From Bacteriovoracaceae bacterium (GTDB lineage Bacteria; Bdellovibrionota; Bacteriovoracia; Bacteriovoracales; Bacteriovoracaceae), in assembly GCA_947442115.1 (NCBI GenBank), contig CANEVK010000051.1:1-11871 (forward strand): DNA of 11,871 bases. The letters run 5' to 3'. Under the pieces are notes generated by a model. That model was not told the DNA's origin, searched no databases, and saw nothing but the letters and a program-made list of their open reading frames with translations. Positions 6,038 to 11,871 of the stretch are shown one piece after another. A program made the translations under genes and the position numbers. How positions within the stretch are numbered: the first letter of the stretch is position 1; every line of letters begins with the position of its first letter.

Positions 6038-7822
6038 ATGGCTGCGCCAGTTTATCAAAATAGTGATAAAAATTTGAATATTCAAGACATCGTTAAGGCC
6101 TTGGCCGTAGGGGGGTTGATAAATTTACAGCAAGTCGATATTTTCATCAAAAAGTGGAGTTCCTCAAAAGAAAATCCACTCAACTTTATGCTCGATATAG
6201 GCATTAAACACCCAATCCAAAAAGATCGAAATTGTTCTCATGATGAAATATTGGCGATTTTAGCTCAGCAATTCGGCGTTGAATATTTGCGAGTTGATCC
6301 TCTTAAAGTTTCTTTGGAAACAGTAGGAAACCTTTTACCACTGGCCTACTTAGATAGATTATCTATTGTGCCTATTGAACTAAATCCTAATGAAGTTATT
6401 TTCTTGAGCTCTGAGCCATTTGCCTTATCCTGGGTTGATGAGGTTTCAACACAGTTAAGAAGAAAGATCATTCTTAGGCTTGGTTCTCCAAGGCAAATAC
6501 GACATCTTTTAAACGAAATCTTTATTGTCCAGAAGGCTTTTAAAGGGTTGGCAAGAGATCAGGGGTCATCTGGGCAAGAGAAAATGCGACTCCTACGGCA
6601 GGGAAAAATAGGTGAGCTTGATGCTTTAATAGAAAAATCTCGTGGCCGTAATCTTGGAGCCCAAGATGGTTTCGTTGCTAAAATTGTCGATTGGCTTATT
6701 AACTTTGCGACTCTTGAAAGAGCCTCCGATATTCATTTAGAACCTAAAAAAGGTTTGGCACAGGTTCGTTTCAGGGTAGATGGTGATTTAAGGGTTGTTT
6801 ACAGAATGGATCATGAAGCGATGATGATGGTGATTGCACGCTTCAAGATTCTTGGAGATATGAAGTTAGATGAAAAAAGAAAACCTCAAGACGGTGGGAT
6901 TAAGAGAAATCTAGATAATGGTAAACAAGTTGAAATGCGACTTTCAACTCTACCCACCAACTTTGGTGAGAAAATGGTGGTTCGGATTTTTGATAAAAAC
7001 GTCGCTGGAAAAGATTTAGATTTTATAGGATTTGATCAACAAGATCTTAATCTTTGGGATCAGCTGATTCATGAACCTCAAGGACTTATTCTTGTGACTG
7101 GTCCAACTGGCTCTGGGAAAACAACCACTCTATATACTTCACTTAATAGAGTCGCGACTCCGGACGTAAACGTTTGCACCGCCGAAGATCCGATTGAAAT
7201 GGAAGTTGATAGTTTTAACCAGGTTCAAGTTAATCCCCAGGTCGGTCTCAATTTTGCTGATTGTATCAGGTCCTTTTTAAGGCAGGACCCTGACATTATT
7301 ATGGTGGGTGAGATTCGAGATTTTGAAACAGGTGAAATGGCCATTCAAAGTTCTCTCACTGGGCATTTGGTTTTTTCAACTTTACACACCAATGGTGCTC
7401 TGGCCACCATACAGCGACTCATTGATTTAGGACTGCCTACATTTCTAATCAATTCATCTCTAACAGGAATTCTAGCTCAGAGATTGGTGAAAAAACTTTG
7501 TTCTCATTGTAAGAAAGCGGTTCCTGCAGACCATGATAAATGGAAGGTTCTGCTTGATGGTGAAAAATTAAATACTCCAGAGTTTTTCTATGAACCAGTT
7601 GGATGTGAAGAGTGTAAACAAACTGGGTACTCTGGAAGGCTCTGCATTTACGAGTTAGTAAAAATTGATGATCGAATCAAAAAGGTTATTCATGGCAAGG
7701 TTGAAATCGCTGAATTGAGGGAGAGAACTCGCGGTCTTTATCGCTCCATTCGATTTAATGGAGCGAGAAAAGTCGCTTCAGGTGAAACATCCATGGATGA
7801 GGTTTTAAAAGTGGTCTACTAA
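6038..7822 (+). CDS. GspE/PilB-family assembly ATPase of a type II secretion or type IV pilus system
   Basis: Cytoplasmic hexameric ATPase that drives pseudopilus or pilus polymerisation at the inner membrane. The 594-aa protein is full length. It has an N-terminal docking domain (about 1-165), a second domain with ASDIHLEP (229-236) and RVDGDLRVVYR (246-256), Walker A GPTGSGKT (355-362), an Asp box with AEDPIE (382-387), Walker B with DPDIIMVGEIRD (417-428) including Glu425, and a His box LTGHLVFSTLHTN (440-452). The zinc-binding pairs CSHC (488-491) and CEEC (523-526) are present, as in GspE and PilB. ATG at 6038 has AAGGAG seven bases upstream. No other secretion or pilus gene flanks it, so GspE and PilB cannot be told apart here. 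An intact perfect inverted repeat lies near the 3' end of the gene. Confidence 0.95.
   Translation: MAAPVYQNSDKNLNIQDIVKALAVGGLINLQQVDIFIKKWSSSKENPLNFMLDIGIKHPIQKDRNCSHDEILAILAQQFGVEYLRVDPLKVSLETVGNLLPLAYLDRLSIVPIELNPNEVIFLSSEPFALSWVDEVSTQLRRKIILRLGSPRQIRHLLNEIFIVQKAFKGLARDQGSSGQEKMRLLRQGKIGELDALIEKSRGRNLGAQDGFVAKIVDWLINFATLERASDIHLEPKKGLAQVRFRVDGDLRVVYRMDHEAMMMVIARFKILGDMKLDEKRKPQDGGIKRNLDNGKQVEMRLSTLPTNFGEKMVVRIFDKNVAGKDLDFIGFDQQDLNLWDQLIHEPQGLILVTGPTGSGKTTTLYTSLNRVATPDVNVCTAEDPIEMEVDSFNQVQVNPQVGLNFADCIRSFLRQDPDIIMVGEIRDFETGEMAIQSSLTGHLVFSTLHTNGALATIQRLIDLGLPTFLINSSLTGILAQRLVKKLCSHCKKAVPADHDKWKVLLDGEKLNTPEFFYEPVGCEECKQTGYSGRLCIYELVKIDDRIKKVIHGKVEIAELRERTRGLYRSIRFNGARKVASGETSMDEVLKVVY
7741..7766. 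repeat. Perfect 10-bp inverted repeat inside the 3' end of the GspE-type gene
   Basis: TCGCTCCATT (7741-7750), a six-base loop, then AATGGAGCGA (7757-7766). It falls within codons for YRSIRFNGAR and would form a stable mRNA hairpin about 55 nt before the stop codon. No U run follows, so a simple terminator is unlikely. Confidence 0.6.
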
Positions 7823-7897
7823 GGGGCCGTATAAAAGTTCAACATAGCGGTGCCATTTTAGCTCTTTTGGTGTCTAGGTTTTGGACAGTCTCTCTTT

Positions 7898-7906
7898 TGG
7901 TATAAC
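7898..7906 (+). promoter_or_regulatory. Candidate extended -10 promoter for the 812-aa exported protein
   Basis: TG-G-TATAAC is an extended -10 element with 5 of 6 bases of TATAAT. It lies in the 168-nt gap after the GspE-type gene and about 85 nt before the start codon. The TGGACA upstream is only 13 nt away, too close to be its -35, so activity would rest on the extended -10. Confidence 0.4.
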
Positions 7907-7980
7907 TAAATACTTAAAAATGCATGATTTTTTTTGGCCAGGATTTTGCTCCTAGGTTACGTAATTATTTATTACGACCT

Positions 7981-7986
7981 GGAGGT
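7981..7986 (+). promoter_or_regulatory. Strong ribosome binding site fixing a TTG start
   Basis: GGAGGT four bases before the TTG at 7991. It selects this codon over the earlier TTG at 7934, which has no Shine-Dalgarno and would bury the signal peptide. Confidence 0.8.
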
Positions 7987-7990
7987 CCTT

Positions 7991-10429
7991 TTGAAAAAAT
8001 CATTAAAAATGAGCCTTATTGCTTTTTCATTATTTTCTTTATCTCCATGGGCCCTCGCTCAAAATTACTCTGGCTCTATCTCTGATCTGACTACCATATT
8101 TGATCCTCCAATGAATATTAATGGCATTCTCTGTGATGCCCAGGTAAATACCGGTAATGAGCATGGGTACAAAGCATGTTCTGATGGTGTCAGTGCTGCA
8201 AGATGGATGGCAGAAAAATATGCAAGGAATGCGGGTAAATATTTAGGATGTCTTGATGGTTTTTATCAAGGTGTCTCTGATGGGTATAATGCTGGCGTGA
8301 ACCCAACAGCTGAAATGATAAAAATAGCCGAAGCTTATGTGAGTGGAGCTAACTTCGATAGCGCCGTTTCACGAGGATTCGAAAAGGCAAAAGCTGAGGG
8401 ACAGACTGAATCAGCTGATCAAATTATTTCTCGCTATCGTTCAGTATTAGATATGCAAGACGGTTCAGGTCGCCAAGTTTTACCAAGTAAAAATTATGAT
8501 TATCCCAAAGTCACGTTCAATGGTTTTTCTGATGGTTATGAGTACGATGTTGTGAGAAAAATGGGGAATGAATTTGATGCCGTCTATGCCAAAGGTTGGG
8601 TCAACAAAAATTCTCCTCTCGATGACAGGCTTGCTGCACGAAAAGCTTTAAATCTTCAAAATGAATTCGCTAATTCTCTTTGTAATTCAAATGAAACTAT
8701 TTTTGGCCGTCGAAATATGCCATCAATTTCGATCTGGGATTTTTTTCGTGCCAACAGACAATATAATTTCCAAAATTATGGTTGGAGAAATCCTGAATGG
8801 GCCTGGGATGTTTTTGACCGAGATGAAAGAACACTTGAGCAGTATCAAACATTTAATAGGCTTAAGACACTCGAAAAAACAGTCACTGAAACAATAGCGA
8901 TTAAAGAAAAAAGATATAAGTTGGATGCAAGCGGAAATCCAATCCGTGCCCTTAATACTAATGGGCAACCAGCGGTAGATGCTAATGGGCAGCCCTTGTT
9001 TCAAATGGAAGAAATCATCACTGGTTACAGAAATGAGACGAGGAGGGTGAAGCTTTCAGACGCTGAAGTTCAAGCTTTGGCCAATATTTATATCAATGGG
9101 TTTAAGCAAGCTTATGATCGCTTTTATGCCCGTCAATATGCTTCCATTAACTATCATCAAGAAGGCATAGAAAAATACAAGATTGCAAAAATAATTGGTA
9201 AAGGCATGGGAGAGGAGGTTGCTCAGCACTTCTCGCGCAGAGAAGCATATAATCAGCAATACAAATTACAGTCAGCAAAAAAATATGCCGAGGAAGTTAA
9301 GCGTCTTTATAAAGAAAGTTTTGATCGCTTGCTTGGAGTGTTTGAAAATAATCCCGTTATTGAATTAAATGACGCTTCTGTTGTTGGACAGGTTGATGAC
9401 TCAATTTTTCGTCCAGGTGAGGAGTTAAAAGTTAAGTTTTCTGTTAGTAATCTCGGTGAGAAAGCTGCTCAGTCTAATATGAATTTTGAGAATTCACAGG
9501 ATGTTATTGCAAGCAGACATGGTTTTAATTTTACGGCACCTGTTTTAAGTAGATCAAATTATGTAACTGAGACACTAGGAAAAATTAACGAAATGAATGA
9601 AGCAAGAGAAACGATCTCTCTTCAGATGGGTATCAGAAATCCTGGAGACATTGCAGAAGTTGCTAAATCATTAGTGGTTCGTAAACAACGTAACTTATTT
9701 TTAAATGACTATGTTGAGATTGATCAAGTAAATGGTAATCTCGATTTTTTATCTGGCTCACTTTCTTTGATGGTCAACCTTAAAAACCCTGCAAGAGGTG
9801 TTGAATCCCCGGTTTCTGTTGTGGAGGTCTCATTTGGTAAATTAGGTTTGTCTGAAAAAAATATTGAACCGATTGCCCCTGGAGAAACTCGTCAGGTTTT
9901 AGTCAATATCGATAGTCTTGATCCACTTTCAGTCATTTTGGCCGGAAAAATTGAGGGAATGGTCCATGTGAGGTTAGGAGGAAAGGTGGTTCAAAGGCAC
10001 GCTGTTTCTCTTAATTTAGAGATGAATCGAATAGATGCTCTGGTCACATATTTTGATTCTCTTGTTACAAAGAGAACCTTGACTACTGGTAAAGAATCTT
10101 TGGCCGATCGTTTGGCAAAATTACAAGGAATGCTTGAAGAGTTTTTAAAAGATGACATTGAAAATAATGTAAGATGGAAAAAGGGTGACCAAGTTTCAAG
10201 AACAATAATTGGACTGATACAAAGAACTTATGACGTTTCTAAGCGTTCAGGTCGAATGACTGAAAGTGCTCAAAAGGGCTATGATGATCTCGGAAAAGTA
10301 CTTGCTAGAAATTTAAAAGAAGTGAGAAATGGAGGCGGTTTAAGGCTTAAGAGTACAAACCAAAAGTATTTTTTAAAGGAGATTAGTAAATTTGCAGAAA
10401 TATCGACTAAAAGACGTGATTGGAAGTAG
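7991..10429 (+). CDS. Large Sec-exported protein with Gly/Tyr-rich helical N-region and two probable Ig-like domains (812 aa)
   Basis: Family not recognised. The TTG start gives a textbook signal peptide: MKKSLKM, a hydrophobic core, and cleavage after ALA at residue 23, so the mature protein is periplasmic, outer-membrane-bound or secreted. Residues 45-205 carry repeated short Gly/aromatic motifs (SDGVSAA, LDGFYQGVSDGYNAG, SRGFEKAK, NGFSDGYEYD, YAKGW), and a related one returns at YINGFKQAYDRFY (367-379). Only four cysteines are present (48, 63, 87, 231), all N-terminal, compatible with disulfides. Residues 311-338 hold a Gly-x-Pro mini-repeat. Around 456-560 and 575-680 lie beta-rich segments with FRPGEELKVKFSVSNLG and PIAPGETRQVLVNI, typical of Ig-like/CARDB-type folds. 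The last 130 residues are helical and basic. There is no C-terminal anchor. It follows the GspE-type gene but probably has its own promoter. A role as export substrate or envelope scaffold is inference. Confidence 0.9.
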   Translation: MKKSLKMSLIAFSLFSLSPWALAQNYSGSISDLTTIFDPPMNINGILCDAQVNTGNEHGYKACSDGVSAARWMAEKYARNAGKYLGCLDGFYQGVSDGYNAGVNPTAEMIKIAEAYVSGANFDSAVSRGFEKAKAEGQTESADQIISRYRSVLDMQDGSGRQVLPSKNYDYPKVTFNGFSDGYEYDVVRKMGNEFDAVYAKGWVNKNSPLDDRLAARKALNLQNEFANSLCNSNETIFGRRNMPSISIWDFFRANRQYNFQNYGWRNPEWAWDVFDRDERTLEQYQTFNRLKTLEKTVTETIAIKEKRYKLDASGNPIRALNTNGQPAVDANGQPLFQMEEIITGYRNETRRVKLSDAEVQALANIYINGFKQAYDRFYARQYASINYHQEGIEKYKIAKIIGKGMGEEVAQHFSRREAYNQQYKLQSAKKYAEEVKRLYKESFDRLLGVFENNPVIELNDASVVGQVDDSIFRPGEELKVKFSVSNLGEKAAQSNMNFENSQDVIASRHGFNFTAPVLSRSNYVTETLGKINEMNEARETISLQMGIRNPGDIAEVAKSLVVRKQRNLFLNDYVEIDQVNGNLDFLSGSLSLMVNLKNPARGVESPVSVVEVSFGKLGLSEKNIEPIAPGETRQVLVNIDSLDPLSVILAGKIEGMVHVRLGGKVVQRHAVSLNLEMNRIDALVTYFDSLVTKRTLTTGKESLADRLAKLQGMLEEFLKDDIENNVRWKKGDQVSRTIIGLIQRTYDVSKRSGRMTESAQKGYDDLGKVLARNLKEVRNGGGLRLKSTNQKYFLKEISKFAEISTKRRDWK
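8921..9004 (+). repeat. Short imperfect Gly-Asn/Gln-Pro repeat within the exported protein
   Basis: Residues 311-338 read three times as a turn motif: ASGNP, TNGQP and ANGQP, at intervals of 10 and 8 residues. The two NGQP copies share the DNA core AATGGGCA. It looks like a small beta-hairpin insertion between two charged helices. Confidence 0.5.
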
Positions 10430-10438
10430 TTTTTAGAA

Positions 10439-10461
10439 AGAGGGGCCAGCTAGGCCCCTCT
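10439..10461 (+). terminator. Hairpin terminator after the exported-protein gene
   Basis: AGAGGGGCC, a five-base loop AGCTA, then GGCCCCTCT form a perfect 9-bp GC-rich stem beginning 10 nt after the stop codon. The following bases (AAATTG) are not a strong U run, so termination may be incomplete or need a factor. The stem strength and position still make a terminator the best reading. Confidence 0.65.
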
Positions 10462-10560
10462 AAATTGATCTAAGTCCCTAAATTATCTACCATTGTAAAT
10501 TGTCCCTTATGCTGGATTAGTTCTTGCAAAAATCCCTAAGATCCACTACTTATTCGCTCT

Positions 10561-11676
10561 ATGAAGCCATCTTTTTTTGACCTTACATATGACGACTTAA
10601 AAAGCCTATTAGTAGAGAAAGGTTTTTCTGCGTTCGGTGCAACCCAAATATTTGATTGGGTTTATAAAAAGTGGGTTCATGATCCTCAACAATGGTCTAA
10701 TGTTTCTAAGGCTGCCAAAGAGTTTTTTTCTGAAAGCTATGACTTCAATTTATTAAATATTGTTTGGAATGGATTATCCAAAGATGGGACGAGAAAATTT
10801 CTGGTTAAAATGCAAGACGGTCAAACCGTTGAAACTGTCGCCATACCTGCTCGGGAACGTTTAACACTTTGTGTTTCCTCTCAGGTTGGGTGTGCAGTGG
10901 GATGCACTTTTTGCCACACGGCGACCCAGGGGCTTAAAAGGCATCTAAAAACTTCTGAGGTGGTTTTACAGTTTCTTACTGTTCAGAAATTTCTCAATGA
11001 CCTCGGTGAAGGGGATGAGTTAACTAATATTGTCTATATGGGACAAGGGGAACCTCTTCATAATTATGAGAACATGAAAAAAGCAACGATGATTTTCATG
11101 AGTGAGAAGGGACTTGGGTTAGGTCAGCGTAGGATTACACTTTCAACTTCTGGTCTTGTTCCTGCAATTGAAAAGTTGGCGTTGGATTTTCCAACGGTGA
11201 ATATTGCTATTTCTTTGCACTCAGCTCGAAATGATATTCGAACTGAACTTATGCCGATTAACAAGGTGTATGATCTTGAGAGACTATTTACTGCCATTCG
11301 GAAAATTCCCTTAAAGGCCCACCGCCGAATTACCTATGAGTATTTATTAATTGATGGGTTAAATGATTCTTTAGAAGATGTGGTGGCACTATCTGATCTT
11401 TTAAATTCAAAAGAATCAAAAATTAATCTGATTCCATTTAATGAGTATCCTGGTTCTCAATATAAAAGACCGGGTGAGCAAAAGATCATGTGGTTTTTGG
11501 ATCAGATGATTAAACGTGGATTTACCTGCACCATACGTACAACTAAAGGAAGCGACATCTTAGCGGCCTGTGGTCAGCTCAAGAGTGAGTTTGATAAAGT
11601 TAATGTTTGGAGTGAGAAAGCGCCTATTGTTATTCCGAGTATAGCAAGTAGTTTAAATCAGAGTCTTCAGAACTAA
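10561..11676 (+). CDS. rlmN: Dual-specificity radical-SAM methyltransferase RlmN (23S rRNA A2503 / tRNA A37, C2-methyl)
   Basis: Cytoplasmic enzyme that makes 2-methyladenosine in 23S rRNA and a subset of tRNAs. The 371 aa are the usual size. The [4Fe-4S] motif C-x3-C-x2-C is Cys111, Cys115 and Cys118. Cys104 in LCVSSQVGC is the conserved RlmN cysteine seven residues before it, and Cys337 in SDILAACGQL matches the methyl-carrying catalytic cysteine. Other marks are MGQGEPLHNYE (160-170), RRITLSTSGLVP (190-201), ISLHSARNDIRTELMPIN (217-234) and YEYLLIDGLND (259-269). ATG at 10561 fits the family N-terminus (FFDLTYDDLKSLL), although no clear Shine-Dalgarno precedes it. It lies 131 nt after the exported-protein gene, past a terminator, so it probably has its own promoter, which I could not place. 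The last 47 nt overlap a convergent gene. Confidence 0.96.
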   Translation: MKPSFFDLTYDDLKSLLVEKGFSAFGATQIFDWVYKKWVHDPQQWSNVSKAAKEFFSESYDFNLLNIVWNGLSKDGTRKFLVKMQDGQTVETVAIPARERLTLCVSSQVGCAVGCTFCHTATQGLKRHLKTSEVVLQFLTVQKFLNDLGEGDELTNIVYMGQGEPLHNYENMKKATMIFMSEKGLGLGQRRITLSTSGLVPAIEKLALDFPTVNIAISLHSARNDIRTELMPINKVYDLERLFTAIRKIPLKAHRRITYEYLLIDGLNDSLEDVVALSDLLNSKESKINLIPFNEYPGSQYKRPGEQKIMWFLDQMIKRGFTCTIRTTKGSDILAACGQLKSEFDKVNVWSEKAPIVIPSIASSLNQSLQN

Positions 11677-11871
11677 GAGTTTCTTCAGTTTTTAACTCAG
11701 ATTCTGGAGTCTCCTTTTTCGCTTTAGAACCAGCAAAAGCCCGACCCGCCGATTTTTCTTTCACGGCTTTTTCAATTTTAAAATTTTCAGCTTCTTCAAT
11801 TGACTCATGTTCTATCGCTTCTTTGGCGCTGGCCATGGTGAAGGTGAGAAATGTTAAAGCAGCGAGTAAAA
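11630..11871 (-). CDS. Small Sec-exported acidic/lysine-rich protein, start just beyond the right edge
   Basis: No family recognised. Although an ATG occurs at 11836, the frame stays open to the window edge. The codons upstream of that ATG spell LLAALTFLTFT and run into MASA followed by KEA. This is the hydrophobic core and Ala-x-Ala cleavage site of a signal peptide, so the true start is probably only a few codons beyond 11871 and the ATG at 11836 is internal. The mature part (about 64 aa) is low in hydrophobics and rich in Glu, Lys, Ser and Ala, probably disordered, ending in SEDSDLNYLLYSE. No cysteine or lipobox is seen. The 3' end overlaps the end of rlmN by 47 nt on the opposite strand. 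Evidence for it being a real gene is the signal peptide in frame and the long open frame; the overlap lowers certainty. Confidence 0.65.
   Translation of the reverse strand, partial: LLAALTFLTFTMASAKEAIEHESIEEAENFKIEKAVKEKSAGRAFAGSKAKKETPESELKTEETLSSEDSDLNYLLYSE

Noticed and set aside
7882..7906. TGGACA and TATAAC read as a standard -35/-10 pair
   Set aside because: The spacer is only 13 nt; the TATAAC is kept only as an extended -10 candidate.
7934..7990. Nineteen-codon N-terminal extension of the exported protein
   Set aside because: Its TTG lacks a ribosome binding site and the extension would move the signal peptide away from the N-terminus.
8661..9259. Several short open frames on both strands inside the exported-protein gene
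   Set aside because: All are out-of-frame shadows of the 812-aa coding sequence, without ribosome binding sites.
1..11871. CRISPR array, tRNA, rRNA, insertion sequence or prophage
   Set aside because: No spaced direct repeats, cloverleaf-like segments, transposase or integrase motifs, or terminal inverted repeats were found.

Overview
The window is an AT-rich, densely coding stretch of a Gram-negative bacterial chromosome. The mix of genes (paired acyl-CoA dehydrogenases, a type II secretion/type IV pilus assembly ATPase, an FHA protein, large Sec-exported proteins of unknown family) and the style of the RlmN sequence suggest a Bdellovibrionota/Bacteriovorax-like or other former deltaproteobacterial lineage. 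That placement is inference from general resemblance; no rRNA or other phylogenetic marker is present. I see no mobile element, CRISPR array, tRNA or rRNA. No gap between genes exceeds 300 bases.

Left block (1-2969, minus strand): a tight three-gene unit reading right to left. It runs from an isovaleryl-CoA-dehydrogenase-like flavoenzyme, through a short-chain acyl-CoA-dehydrogenase-like flavoenzyme (1-nt gap), to the N-terminal 230 codons of glucose-6-phosphate isomerase (8-nt overlap), which runs off the left edge. The unit joins branched-chain or short-chain acyl-CoA oxidation to a central sugar-phosphate enzyme.

Middle block (3107-5211, plus strand): a divergently transcribed, translationally coupled pair of unrecognised genes. 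One is a 572-aa protein whose N-terminal half faintly resembles glycoside-hydrolase (beta/alpha)8 barrels. The other is a 129-aa protein with a basic linker and a hydrophobic, aromatic C-terminal tail. A convergent FHA-plus-coiled-coil gene follows on the minus strand (5224-5898). It is divergent from a complete GspE/PilB-type assembly ATPase (6038-7822). The 139-nt region between those two genes holds a perfect hairpin flanked by two outward-facing TCCGATAA octamers.

Right block (7991-11871): a large Sec-exported protein (812 aa, TTG start with a strong Shine-Dalgarno) has four cysteines, Gly/Tyr-rich helical repeats and two probable Ig-like beta domains. It is followed by a hairpin terminator and then rlmN, which encodes the radical-SAM 23S rRNA/tRNA adenine C2-methyltransferase. 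A small secreted acidic/Lys-rich protein enters from the right edge on the minus strand, and its 3' end overlaps rlmN by 47 nt.

The most noteworthy material is the cluster of uncharacterised proteins around the lone secretion ATPase: the GH-like/129-aa pair, the FHA-coiled-coil protein and the 812-aa exported protein. A functional link between them is a hypothesis from proximity only.
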